In this document: piece after piece, positions 26,573 to 36,100 of the stretch
Layout of the letters: every line of letters starts with the position of its first letter
Numbering within the stretch: the stretch's first letter is position 1
Assembly (NCBI RefSeq): GCF_002911015.1
Contig: NZ_KZ626852.1
Coordinates: forward strand, 1-64,000
Direction of reading: 5' to 3'
DNA: 64,000 nucleotides
Source of the DNA: Streptomyces populi
GTDB lineage: Bacteria; Actinomycetota; Actinomycetes; Streptomycetales; Streptomycetaceae
Made by a program: the position numbers and the translations under genes
The notes under the pieces: model-generated
The model's input: only the letters and a program-made list of their open reading frames with translations
Databases searched by the model: none
What the model was told of the DNA's origin: nothing

Positions 26573-27217
26573 GTGTCAAGAAGCCGGGCGCCCCTCGCCA
26601 CCGCGGCCGCGCTGCTCGTGCTCGCCCTCGCCGGCTGTGACGCGGACACCGGCGACAGGTCCGCCGACGGCGGCGGGCCTTCGGTGATCGTTCCCGGCGC
26701 ACCGGGCGAGGGGAACCGCACGCTCTCCGCCGACGAGGCGGCCGCGCAGCGCGCCGAGGACGACAGCCCCAACGCGGCCGACGTCTCGTACGCCCGGATG
26801 ATGATCCAGCACCACGCCCAGGCCCTGGAGATGACCGGGCTCGTCCCGGGCCGCGCCCGGTCGGGGGACCTCAAGCGTCTCGCCCTGCGCATCTCCGCGG
26901 CTCAGCGCCCCGAGATCGAGGCCATGCGGGGCTGGCTGAAGACGCACGGGAAGACGGAGACCGGGGACGCCGGGGACCATCGGCACGCCGGGATGCCCGG
27001 AATGGCGACCGAGACCCAGATGGAGGAGCTGCGCGCGGCCCGCGGCGCGGACTTCGACGCCCTCTTCCTCACCCTGATGATCACTCACCACGAGGGAGCC
27101 GTCGCCATGGCCACCGACGTCAAGGCGCAGGGCAACAACCTGCTGATCGAGGAGATGGCCGACGACGTGGTGGCCCAGCAGACCAGCGAGATCACCCGTA
27201 TGCGCGGGATGCGCTGA
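26573..27217 (+). CDS. DUF305 lipoprotein, putative metal-binding
   Basis: A 214-aa lipoprotein. The GTG at 26573 follows CAGGAGG with good spacing. The signal peptide ends LALAGC, so Cys23 is the lipidated residue. After a short acidic/Gly linker, the ferritin-like DUF305 four-helix domain starts near 65: VSYARMMIQHHAQALEMTGL and, in the second half, FDALFLTLMITHHEGAVAMA, the two HH motifs that define the family and can bind metal ions. HRHAGMPGMATETQMEEL between them is His/Met-rich. DUF305 proteins are often linked to copper or to stress at the cell surface. The gene is divergent from the LVIVD protein gene, with which it probably shares regulation, and ends before a bidirectional-looking hairpin. 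Confidence 0.88.
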   Translation: MSRSRAPLATAAALLVLALAGCDADTGDRSADGGGPSVIVPGAPGEGNRTLSADEAAAQRAEDDSPNAADVSYARMMIQHHAQALEMTGLVPGRARSGDLKRLALRISAAQRPEIEAMRGWLKTHGKTETGDAGDHRHAGMPGMATETQMEELRAARGADFDALFLTLMITHHEGAVAMATDVKAQGNNLLIEEMADDVVAQQTSEITRMRGMR

Positions 27218-27313
27218 ACGACGTCCCGTGACGGGACCGCTGGACGCGGCGCCACCGGAGTTCGACCGGAAGCGTGAACACCCCGGCCGGGAGTCCGAGG
27301 GGCAGTCCTCGCG

Positions 27314-27350
27314 CGAGAGGCCCGACCGGAAGATCCGGCCGGGCCTCTCG
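27314..27350. terminator. Long hairpin terminator, usable from both sides
   Basis: Arms 27314-27329 and 27335-27350 (CGAGAGGCCCG and its complement at the outer part) pair over 16 positions with one mismatch around a 5-base loop. It follows the DUF305 gene and precedes, on the other strand, the 3' end of a broken protease gene. Confidence 0.85.
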
Positions 27351-27369
27351 TACGAAACCTCGGTCCCGT

Positions 27370-27600
27370 CCAGGGAACGAGCTTCAGCAGCTTGTTCGGG
27401 GAACCCGACCCGATGCCGCTGAGGACTCCACCGGTCGCGCCGTCGACCAGTGCGCCGCCGACGGCCGCCGGGGAGGCGCCGGGGCGGGCGGTCAGATAGA
27501 GGGCGGCGGCTCCGGAGACGTGCGGGGCGGCGAACGAGGTGCCGTTGCCCGTGTACGTGGCCGAGTCGGAGCCGGCCAAAGCGGGCGGGGCGGACGGCAT
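27370..27600 (-). pseudogene. C-terminal remnant of a subtilisin-like (S8) serine protease
   Basis: Reading leftward from about 27600, the frame encodes LAGSDSATYTGNGTSFAAPH, then VSGAAALYLTARPGASPAAV, then GVLSGIGSGSPNKLLKLV. This is the catalytic Ser region (GTSFAAPH, Ser codon 27535-27537) and the C-terminal end of a secreted S8 peptidase. The Asp and His regions, signal peptide and propeptide are missing, because the stop codon of the unrelated gene at 27627 lies immediately upstream. The remnant has no start of its own and no stop at the expected end. It was truncated by a rearrangement whose breakpoint is near 27600. Confidence 0.7.
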
Positions 27601-27626
27601 CGCGCGCCGCCGTGCGTCACCGATCG

Positions 27627-29507
27627 TCAGGCCGCCGGCCCCTGGGCTTCGCGGACCAGCCGCCAGGCCTCGGTGAACAACTCGGGGAGCGTACCCGGCA
27701 GCAGATCGAAGGCGTACACCTCGTTCTTTCCGTAGGTGTGCACCTTCGCGCCGATCAGTGGTGCCTTCCAGGTCTCCATCGGCGGCAGAGGTTTCTTGGC
27801 GTGCGCCCACGGGCCGGGCAGGAAGTGCTTGCGGCCCGCCCGGGCCCTGCGGTCCTCCACCACCAGACCGCGCGCCACCAGCTCCGTCGCGGCCGCCTTG
27901 TGACGGGCCGGACTCCAGGCGTTCCAACGCCGTACGTTGCGGTCCGAGGGCACGGGGAGCAGCAGGAGCTGGAGGTAGAGGGCGGCGGCGTCCTCGGACA
28001 GGTCGAGAGTGGTGGCGACGTCGGCGACCAGGTCCGGGACACAGGCGCGCGGGTCGGACTCGTAGCGGCCCGGGGGCAGATCGCCGACGGCGACGCGGGC
28101 GGTGATGCGGTCGCAGGCGCTGCCCGTCAGCCAGGCCCAGCGCTCGTTCCCGCTGCGGCCGTGGATCAGGTTCGGGTGGAGGAGCCCGGCCTGCGCGTCG
28201 TCCCGGGCCAGCACCTCGCGCAGGTGGCGGGCGGCCTCGGGCATTCCCTCGCGCACGGGATCCCCGGCGGGCAGGTCCGTGTACGCCCACGTCAGGCCGG
28301 CGAAGACGGCGTTCGCGACGGTATGGGCTCCGTACTTTCCCATGAACTCCCACGGAGTGTACGGGCGCAGGGGCTCGGGCCGGCCGGACCGGACCTGCGG
28401 GTGGGAGTCCGGCGGCAGGGCGGAGTCCGTCGGGTCGAGGAACAGATGGCACAGGCGGGCCGCCGGCACCTCGGCCTCCAGGGCGAGCGCGGCCTGCCAG
28501 GTGCTCCACGGCGGGGCCGGACGGACGCCGTGCTGCTGTGCCCAGACCGCGGCGGTGCGCTCCGCGAGGCGGGCCACACCGCCCGGCTCCCACAGGTCCG
28601 CGGGGTCCTCGGGCATCACGTCGGCGAGCAGGTCGAGTCGCCCTTCGATACTCAGGATCCACGACAACTCGGCCTGTGCCGATTCGAGTTCACCGCTCTT
28701 GAAGCCGAGCACGGCACGTTCGTGCTGGTCGAGGAAGGAGTTGCCGTGGTAGCTGCCCGTGCCGGGGTTGCCGGCCAGGACGAGGGCCGCGGCGGGGCGG
28801 CTCATCCCGGTCGCCTCGCTCAGGGTCAGGACCGCGTCCGGGTCCCAGGCGACGGGGCCGCGCTCCCGGACGAGCTCCACCAGGCGCAGCAGCTGTCCGG
28901 GAGTGCCCCAACGGTGGTGGCGGTCCACGACGTCGAGCGGTTCCTCGGGACGCGGGGCGGCCTCGCCGCCGGGCAGCACGGCCTCGAAGTAGAGGTTTCT
29001 GCGCGCTGCCGGCAAGTACAGGCCGAAGGAGACGCCCTGGTGGTCGCGGGCGTTGAACGAGGTCGTCCCGTCGAGCCGGCCCACGCGGAAGCGGTAGGCC
29101 GGATCGGCGAACGGCGTCCCCGCCCACATCTCCAGGAAGTCGAGCACCATGTCGCGGCGCTCCGGCCTGGTCGCGGGGGACGCCGCGCGCAACGCGAGCG
29201 CGCCGGGGCGTCCTATGGCCTCCGTCCAGGTACCCGCTCCGGGCAGGCGGACCTTCCGTCCGTCCGGATCGGGTTTCCAACTGTCCAAGATCTCTGCCGT
29301 GTTGCGGCCCGGCGACAGATGGACCTCCTGTTCGGCCGGACCGAGGGACCGACTGCCTTCGACGTAGCGCCCGATGTGCCTGATGTCGTCGAAGATGCCC
29401 GAACGCCAGCAGTCCGGGACCCGGACGAGCCCCTGCAGGGCGCTGCCTATGGCGTAGGTGAACCGTACGTGGGGAGGCGGGGACGGGACCGTGGCGATGT
29501 CGTTCAT
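27627..29507 (-). CDS. Conserved hypothetical protein, 626 aa
   Basis: A cytoplasmic protein beginning MNDIATVPSPPPHVRFTYAI. ATG 29507 is the start most like a mature N-terminus; ATG 29519 (MIGGMND) is an alternative, and the frame stays open further upstream without a ribosome site. The sequence is evenly globular with third-position GC bias throughout. Motifs worth noting are EMWAGTPFADPAYRFRVGRL, LVLAGNPGTGSYHGNSFLDQ, MGKYGAHTVANAVFAGLTWA, RWNAWSPARHKAAATELVAR and FLPGPWAHAKKPLPPMETWK. There is no recognisable enzyme signature, signal peptide or membrane helix. Its 3' end abuts the S8 protease remnant. I know of similar uncharacterised long Streptomyces proteins but cannot assign a role. 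Confidence 0.7.
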   Translation of the reverse strand: MNDIATVPSPPPHVRFTYAIGSALQGLVRVPDCWRSGIFDDIRHIGRYVEGSRSLGPAEQEVHLSPGRNTAEILDSWKPDPDGRKVRLPGAGTWTEAIGRPGALALRAASPATRPERRDMVLDFLEMWAGTPFADPAYRFRVGRLDGTTSFNARDHQGVSFGLYLPAARRNLYFEAVLPGGEAAPRPEEPLDVVDRHHRWGTPGQLLRLVELVRERGPVAWDPDAVLTLSEATGMSRPAAALVLAGNPGTGSYHGNSFLDQHERAVLGFKSGELESAQAELSWILSIEGRLDLLADVMPEDPADLWEPGGVARLAERTAAVWAQQHGVRPAPPWSTWQAALALEAEVPAARLCHLFLDPTDSALPPDSHPQVRSGRPEPLRPYTPWEFMGKYGAHTVANAVFAGLTWAYTDLPAGDPVREGMPEAARHLREVLARDDAQAGLLHPNLIHGRSGNERWAWLTGSACDRITARVAVGDLPPGRYESDPRACVPDLVADVATTLDLSEDAAALYLQLLLLPVPSDRNVRRWNAWSPARHKAAATELVARGLVVEDRRARAGRKHFLPGPWAHAKKPLPPMETWKAPLIGAKVHTYGKNEVYAFDLLPGTLPELFTEAWRLVREAQGPAA

Positions 29508-29644
29508 GCCTCCGATCATGGCGGACGGCACCGACAACGGGCCGCGCGGGCACCCCGGCCCGCCCGCCCGTGCGATCTCGGGACGCGGTCGCCGCACACG
29601 CCGTCGGCGTCGTCCTCGTGCCGTCGGGAGGCGGCGGTCCGGGT

Positions 29645-30586
29645 TCAGCCGGCGGAGGCGTGGGCCGGGGACGACGCGTCGGCGGGACACGGCCCGGCGG
29701 CATGCTCCGGATGGTCCGAGCGCGCCGTCCGCAGTCGGACGTCCGCGGGGTCCAGGCGGAGCATGGCCGTTTCGTCCGGGGTGCCGGGGGCCGCCTGGTA
29801 GACCACCATCCGCTGGCCGCCCGACCGGGCCAGTCGCATGACCTCGTAGGTCAGGGTCATCGGTCCGACCTTCGGATGCTGGAAGGTCTTCTGTCCGCCG
29901 CCGCGTTCGCAGACGTCGTACCGCTCCCAGAGTCGCGCGAACTCCGGTGATTTCAAGACCAGTTCACCGACGAGCGTAGTCAGTTCGGGGTCGTCGGGGT
30001 CGGCTCCGGCGACCGCCCGCAGATGCGCCACCGAGAGTGCCACCGTCTCCTCCCACGGCTGGTAGAGCGTGCGGCCGACCGGGTGGAGGAAGAGGTAGCG
30101 GGTCAGGTTGCGCTGCTCCTGCGGCCAGTCCCAGAGTCCGGGCAGCAGTCGCCGGCCGGGCGGATTGGCGGCCAGTACGCGGTTGTAGCGGCTGACTATG
30201 TAGGCGGGGAGCGGGCGCACCGACTCCAGCATCCGCAGCATGGAGTCGCGGACGGTGTGATCGGGGGAGGCGGGCAGTTCACCGATCCGGCCGGAGGCCA
30301 GCTCCGCGAGCTCGTGCAGGCGTTCATAGGCGTCGCCGCGCAGCCGCAGGGCGCGGCCCAGGGCGTCCACGACGGCGGGGGAGGGGTTGGCCTCCCTGCC
30401 GCGCTCCAGCCGGATGTAGTAGTCGACGCTCACTCCGGCCAGCGCGGCCAGTTCCTCCCTGCGCAGTCCGGGAGTGCGGCGCAGTCCCGCACCGGCCGGG
30501 AGGCCGACGTCCTCCGGGAGGACCTGCGCCCTGCGGGCCTTCAGATATCTGCCGAGCTCGGTGCCCCGTGAGTCTGCTGCTGCCAT
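29645..30586 (-). CDS. XRE-family regulator with MmyB-like ligand domain
   Basis: A 313-aa DNA-binding protein. ATG 30586 (MAAADSRGTELGRYLKARRA) is chosen; ATG 30595 (MGRM) is possible. The helix-turn-helix spans about 10-75: LGRYLKARRAQVLPEDVGL, RTPGLRREELAALAGVSVDY, YIRLERGREANPSPAVVDAL. The C-terminal domain matches the MmyB-like LBD: YIVSRYNRVLAANPPGRRLL, RNLTRYLFLHP, VAHLRAVAGADPDDPELTTL, SPEFARLWERYDV and KTFQHPKVGPMTLTYEV. These regulators usually repress a divergently transcribed redox enzyme or exporter. Here the MFS exporter gene begins 249 bases away in the opposite direction, which makes it the likely target, probably induced by the transported compound. Confidence 0.9.
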   Translation of the reverse strand: MAAADSRGTELGRYLKARRAQVLPEDVGLPAGAGLRRTPGLRREELAALAGVSVDYYIRLERGREANPSPAVVDALGRALRLRGDAYERLHELAELASGRIGELPASPDHTVRDSMLRMLESVRPLPAYIVSRYNRVLAANPPGRRLLPGLWDWPQEQRNLTRYLFLHPVGRTLYQPWEETVALSVAHLRAVAGADPDDPELTTLVGELVLKSPEFARLWERYDVCERGGGQKTFQHPKVGPMTLTYEVMRLARSGGQRMVVYQAAPGTPDETAMLRLDPADVRLRTARSDHPEHAAGPCPADASSPAHASAG

Positions 30587-30834
30587 TCGGCCCATTGTGG
30601 CAGGTGGACCGGGAACGTGGGGGGCCCTGTCAGGGCCTGGAACGCCGCACCCCGGGAACAGCCCGGTCTGCCGGATCGCCGCACAGGGGACGAGAGTTGG
30701 TCCCGCAGCGGGCGGCCCGGCCGCCGGGGCCCAGGGGGTGCGAGGCACAGGACCGCGGCCCCGACGGACCGGAGCCGCCCGCCGATCCCTTCCCGACCCA
30801 CAGTCGATTCCGCTTTCCTGCACAGGAGTTCGTC

Positions 30835-32319
30835 ATGCGGCCCACATCCACCCCCTCCACGTCCGCGTCCACCGCGCTCGCCCACGGGCACGGTCGGCGG
30901 TCGTCGGCGCCCACCCTCCGGAAGCGACAGTCGCAGCAGCCCCGACCAGCCGTGCCACCCGCCGACGTTCCCACCCCGCCGCGTCACGGCGGTGTCGCAC
31001 TGGTCGCCTCGCTGCTCGGCTTCACGGTGATCACCATCGACGTCTCGGCCGTCAACATCGCCCTGCCCGCGATAGGGAAGTCCCTCAGCGGCGGGATGAC
31101 CGGACTGCAGTGGGTGGTGGACGCGTACACCCTGATGTTCGCGGCCCTGATGATCTCCGCCGGCGCCCTCGCCGACCGTGCGGGTGCCCGTCGCGCCTAC
31201 GCCTGGGGCGTGTCCCTGTTCACCCTCGCCTCCCTCGGCTGCGCACTGGCGCCCGGCATCGGCGTGCTGGTCGGCGCGCGCGTCGCCCAGGGCGGCGCCG
31301 CCGCGGTCGTGATGCCGGCCTCGCTGGCGCTGATCCGGCAGTCCTACGACGACGCCCGGGCGCGTGCTCGGGCCATCGCGCTGTGGACGGTCGGTGGTTC
31401 GGTGGCGATGGCCGCGGGTCCGGTCCTGGGCGGGCTGCTCACCGAATCGGCCGGCTGGCGGGCGGTCTTCCTGCTCAACCTCCCGGTGGGCGCTGTGATC
31501 CTGGGCCTGCTGACCCGGGTGCCGCGCTCCGTGCGTCGGCCTGCCGCGGTGGACGGCGGCGGCCAGCTCACCGCCGTACTGGCCCTGGGCGGACTGGCCT
31601 TCGCGGTGATCGAGGGCGGTCACCTGGGCTGGACCAGCGGTCCCGTGCTGGTCGCCGCCGGGCTCGCCGTCGCCTCCGGGTACGCCTTTCGCGTGGTGGA
31701 GGCCCGTCACCACCGGCCCATGGTCCCGCTGGACATGCTGAAGGACCGCCGGGTGACCGTCGCGCTGGCGGTCGGTTTCGCCGTCAACGCCGCCTTCTAC
31801 GGAGGGATCTTCCTCCTCGGGCTGTACTACCAGCAGCTGCGCGGAATGTCGGGGATCGCGGCCGGGCTGATGTTCGTCCCGATGTCGGCGGTGGTGACGG
31901 CGACCAACCTCGTCTCGCCGCGGCTGGCGGAGCGGATCGGGCGGCGGCCGGTGATCGTCGCCGGCCAGCTGATCTTCACCGGAGCGATGCTGGCCATGCT
32001 GCCGCTGGCCGCGCACACCCCGGTGTGGCTGGTGCTGGTCCTGCTGCTGCCGCTGAGCGTCGGCGGTGCGCTCGCGGTGCCCGCGCTGACCGCGCTGCTG
32101 ATGGACGCCGTGCCGGGAGAGCGCGCGGGGACGGCGTCGGGTCTGCTCAACTCGTTCCGCCAGACCGGCGGTGCGCTGGCCGTCGCCCTCTTCGGCGGCC
32201 TGCTCTCCGGCTCCGGCGGGAGCTTCTCCCTCCCGGGCATGCGCATCGGCCTCCTCGCCGTCACCGCCCTCCTCATGGCCACCACCGCCCTGTCCCGCCT
32301 CCTGCTGCCCCGGGGCTGA
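30835..32319 (+). CDS. MFS multidrug exporter, DHA2 (14-TM) type
   Basis: A 494-aa proton-driven exporter. The ATG at 30835 follows CAGGAG. Residues 1-50 are a Ser/Pro/Arg-rich cytoplasmic lead, longer than usual. The membrane part starts GGVALVASLLGFTVITIDVS, followed by the family motif DVSAVNIALPAIGKSLSGG, then LQWVVDAYTLMFAALMISAG, motif A LADRAGARRAYAWG, motif C-like GGSVAMAAGPVLGGLLTESA, and 14 predicted helices to LLMATTALSRLLLPRG. The DHA2 family exports antibiotics, dyes and disinfectants. The divergent XRE/MmyB regulator at 30586 is its likely controller. The intergenic sequence 30587-30834 must contain both promoters; no clear operator is visible. Confidence 0.92.
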   Translation: MRPTSTPSTSASTALAHGHGRRSSAPTLRKRQSQQPRPAVPPADVPTPPRHGGVALVASLLGFTVITIDVSAVNIALPAIGKSLSGGMTGLQWVVDAYTLMFAALMISAGALADRAGARRAYAWGVSLFTLASLGCALAPGIGVLVGARVAQGGAAAVVMPASLALIRQSYDDARARARAIALWTVGGSVAMAAGPVLGGLLTESAGWRAVFLLNLPVGAVILGLLTRVPRSVRRPAAVDGGGQLTAVLALGGLAFAVIEGGHLGWTSGPVLVAAGLAVASGYAFRVVEARHHRPMVPLDMLKDRRVTVALAVGFAVNAAFYGGIFLLGLYYQQLRGMSGIAAGLMFVPMSAVVTATNLVSPRLAERIGRRPVIVAGQLIFTGAMLAMLPLAAHTPVWLVLVLLLPLSVGGALAVPALTALLMDAVPGERAGTASGLLNSFRQTGGALAVALFGGLLSGSGGSFSLPGMRIGLLAVTALLMATTALSRLLLPRG

Positions 32320-32441
32320 CTCCCCTCGATCGGCCCCACCTGGCGGGCGCGATCATCGGGACCCGACACCGCCTCCTGCCGCCTCGTCCGGACCCGGGTC
32401 AAGACGGTGCACCCTGCCGCCGACCGACGGAGCGCAGGCGC

Positions 32442-32660
32442 TCAGGCTCGGCCGGTCCTGTGGAGGACTGTCGTCAGGCGTGCCAGTCCCTTCGGTCCGT
32501 AGCCGTCCGCGACGGCCTGGTCGATGGTGCTCTTCGCCGCGGCGAGCATCCCCACATCGATTCCGTGGCCGGTGGCCGTGCTGATGACGTGCGCGATCCC
32601 GGACGCCGCGGAAGCGATCGTGGACCGCTCTCCTGGGCAGTGGCCGGCCCGGATCCGGGC
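32442..32660 (-). pseudogene. C-terminal remnant of an NAD(P)-dependent oxidoreductase
   Basis: The frame ending at TGA 32442 encodes ISTATGHGIDVGMLAAAKST followed by IDQAVADGYGPKGLARLTTV and LHRTGRA. This is the conserved end of the 6-phosphogluconate-dehydrogenase-like/imine-reductase-type NAD(P)-dependent oxidoreductases, where the helix bearing DVGMLAA...A.G.G..S/G.ARL closes the dimer domain. The Rossmann domain with GxGxxG is absent, and the sequence before about 32660 shows no continuation. It is a decayed remnant downstream of the MFS gene in convergent orientation. Confidence 0.55.
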
Positions 32661-33123
32661 GGCACGGCTCGTATGGATTCCACCTCTCACGCTTACGGCT
32701 CACCCGCGATGCGGCATATGCCGTTGGCAGGAAAGCTGGTGGCGACTTTCCGGGGCCGGAACGAGAGGAAAACGGTGCGCGACGACACCTCGGACCCGTA
32801 TTCCGCTGGACGGCGGAGGCCGCATTCCGGTCGAGCAGCCAACTGCCGTGCGGGACGGGCTGGTGAAGACCGGCCGTGCAGGCGATGCCGTGCGCGAATA
32901 GCCGGTGCCCCGGAAGGTGCCTCGGAGCCGGTCACGGAGGCGGTGCGCGCCACGCCCGACCGACCACGCAGAGCCCGTCCGACCAGATCACCGTCGAGTT
33001 CGGTGTTGACCTGGTGTCTGACGCTGGGGACGTGATCGCAAAGAGCCAGGCCGGTTGTCATCGGAACGTGCCCGGGGAGAGAGGTGGCTCCGGGCACCCG
33101 CGCGTGAGTTGGAGCTGATCGCG
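32661..33123. promoter_or_regulatory. Intergenic region upstream of the trypsin-nSTAND-WD40 gene
   Basis: About 460 bases without a supported gene. The stretch is a little AT-richer than its surroundings. GGCGATGCCGTGCG and similar short repeats occur near 32880. The promoter of the large gene at 33124 is expected in the last 150 bases; no consensus boxes are distinct. Confidence 0.4.
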
Positions 33124-36100
33124 GTGACCAGCACGGACAAGAACACCAGCGGCGGCATGGCATCGGTCCTGCCCGCAGCCGTTGCCCAGATTCTGGGCCC
33201 CGACGGCGTGGTGGCTGGAGCGGGTTTCCTGGTCGCCGAGAGTGTGGTGGTCACCTGTGCTCACGTCGTCGAGGCGGCCGGAGCCGGTCCGGGGGAGACG
33301 CTCTTGCTGGCCTTCCCCCACGCGAAGGGGGAGGGGCAGGTACATGGCCATGTCGTGAGCGAGCTGTGGCGTGCGGCACAGAACGAGGACGTGGCGTTCC
33401 TCCGGCTGACCAGCGTACCGAGCGGTGCGTGGCCGCTTCCGCTCGGCTCGGCGAAGAACTGCCGGGGCCACGCTGTCCGCTCCTGGGGGTTCCCCACCCA
33501 GGCACCGCGGGAAGGACACCACGGCTACGGTGAGGCGGGCGATCTGCTGCCGGGCTCGGACGGCCACGGCGCGCTTCTGCAGCTTACGGGTGCCAACGAC
33601 CTCACCACCGGCTTCAGCGGCGGGCCCGTCCTCGATGAGGAGACCGGCCTGGTCATCGGTATGGTCACCGCGATCACCGCGCCCGACGCATTCGAACGGG
33701 GCCAGGGCATCGCGTATGTCACGCCGACGCAGGTGCTGCGCGATGTCATGCCGGAGCTGGTGGAACGCGCGGTGTGCCCGTACCGGGGGCTCGAACCGTT
33801 CACCGCGGAGCACGCCCAGTGGTTCCAGGGCCGACAGGACGCTGTACGGCAGGTCCTGACCAGCCTGGCACGCCAACACCGGCTGACACTACTGCTCGGG
33901 CCGTCGGGCTCGGGCAAGTCGTCGCTGATCCAGGCGGGGGTGCTGGGGGCGCTGGCGGAAGGGGCCGTTGCGGGCAGTGACCGGTGGCTGACCGTGCTTG
34001 TGCGGCCGAGACAGGACCTGGCTGCGGAAATCGAGCGCGCGGGGCTACCCGAAGCGTCCACGGACGGGATCGCCGCCGCCGTCACCCGTCGGCTCGCAGC
34101 CGAACCCGAGCGCCGGCGCATCCTGCTGATCATTGACCAGTTCGAAGAGCTCTTCACCCAGTCGGGCAACAGCCATCACAGCAGGCGTCCGGCCGTCGCG
34201 GACCAGATCGTCGATGGAGTCGACTCGCATACCGAACTCACCGTGATCCTGGTCATGCGCGACGACTTCTACCCCCAACTGGCCGCCTTTGCCCCCCGGT
34301 TGCTGGAAGCCGCGACACCAGGGCTCCTCAACGTCCCGGGCAGCCTGAACCATCGGGACCTCCACGACATCATCACCCTGCCCGCCCGGGACGTGGGCCT
34401 TCGCTTCCAGCCAGGGCTGGCGGAGCAGATCGTCACCGACGTCCTGGCCATCACTCCGGAGGACGCCTCCGCCCGGCAGGCGCCCGTGACCGTGCTGCCC
34501 CTACTGGAGCTGACTCTCGAACAGCTGTGGCGCCGGCGGGAAGACGGATATCTCACCCATGATGCCTACCGCCGCATCGGAGCGGTCAGCGGAAGCCTGA
34601 CCACCTGGTGCGACAGCGCCCTCAACGAACTGTCGCCCGGTCAACGGTCCGTCGCCCGCCGTATCCTGACCTCACTCGTGCACCCCGCCGACTCCAACCG
34701 TCGTATCCCGGACGTGCGGGCGCAGATCCCCCTCGGCGAACTGCGTGATCTCGCAGTGGGGCCGGACGAGACAACCGACGGCGAAGTCGACACCGTCTTG
34801 GCTACGCTCACCCGCCACCGCATCATCACCACCCAGACCCTGCGTGACCCCCGGCACCCCGACGCGCCTCCAGGGGAGCCGGTGGCGGAACTGATCCATG
34901 ATGCGCTCATCCGCGACTGGGGCATGCTGCGCAAATGGGTCAGACAGGATCGCCATTTCCTTGAATGGCTTGAGCGCACGAGGGAACGACGGACTCGCTG
35001 GGCGGAGAGCGCCGATCCGGGCGACCTGCTAGGGGGTACGGCCCTCGCGGAAGGCCTCGAATGGTCGCAGAAACGACGTCTCCCAGCTGATATCGCGGCC
35101 TTTCTCACCGCCAGCCGGGACCGCCAGCGTGCAGGCATCCGGCGCAGCCGACGCCTCAACATGATTCTCGCCTGCCTGCTCGCCCTCACCCTCATCGCTG
35201 CGGGTGGCGTTCTCTGGCAATGGAGGAAAACAGTCACCACACGTCAAGCGGCCCAGTCCCGTCAGCTCGCCGCCCAGTCCAACGCCCTCATCGAGTCGAA
35301 CCCCGAACTCGCATCGCTGCTGGCCGTCAAGGCGTACCGCACCAGCCACACTCCCGAATCCCTTGAAAGCCTGAACAACGCAGCAGCTCTCCCGCTGCAT
35401 CGACGCCTGTCCGGCCACGCCCGTGACGTGCTGTCGGTGGCCTTCAGCCCCGACGGCCGCACTCTCGCCAGTGGAGGTGGCGACGGCACCGTACGGCTGT
35501 GGGACGTGGTCACCGGAAAGACCCGTACCACCCTGGACGCTCCTGGAGTGGTCTCGGTGGCCTTCAGCCCCGACGGCCACGCCTTCGCCACCGGTAGCTC
35601 CACAGGGCCGGTGCAGTTGTGGAACCTGGCCACCGGCAAGGCGTGGATCACGCTGACCGGGCACACCAGTGAGGTGGCTACGATGATGTTCAGCCCCGAC
35701 AGCCGAACCCTCGCCACCGGCAGCGACGACTCGACCGTGCGGCTGTGGGACGTGGGCACGGGGAAACTCCGCACGACCTTGGACGACCACACCGACTCGG
35801 TGCACGCGGTGGCCTTCAGCCCCGACGGCCGCACGCTCGCCACCGGCAGTGGTGACTTGACCGTGCGCTTGTGGGACGTGTTCACCGGCAGCCCTCGCAT
35901 GACCCTGCCCGAACAGGGCGGATCCGTGGCATCGGTGGCGTTCAGTCCCGACGGCGCCACGCTCGCCGTAGCGAGCGGTGACGGGACAGTGGGGCTCTGG
36001 GACGCGGTCACCGGAAAATCCCTCGCCACTCTGCAGGGGGACGTCAGCACGATGGCGTTCAGCCCGGACAGCCGCACACTCGTCATCGGCAGTTCTGACC

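Noticed and set aside
32693..33163. Minus-strand frame upstream of the trypsin-nSTAND gene
   Set aside because: No ribosome site and no protein-like composition; it overlaps the start of the large gene.
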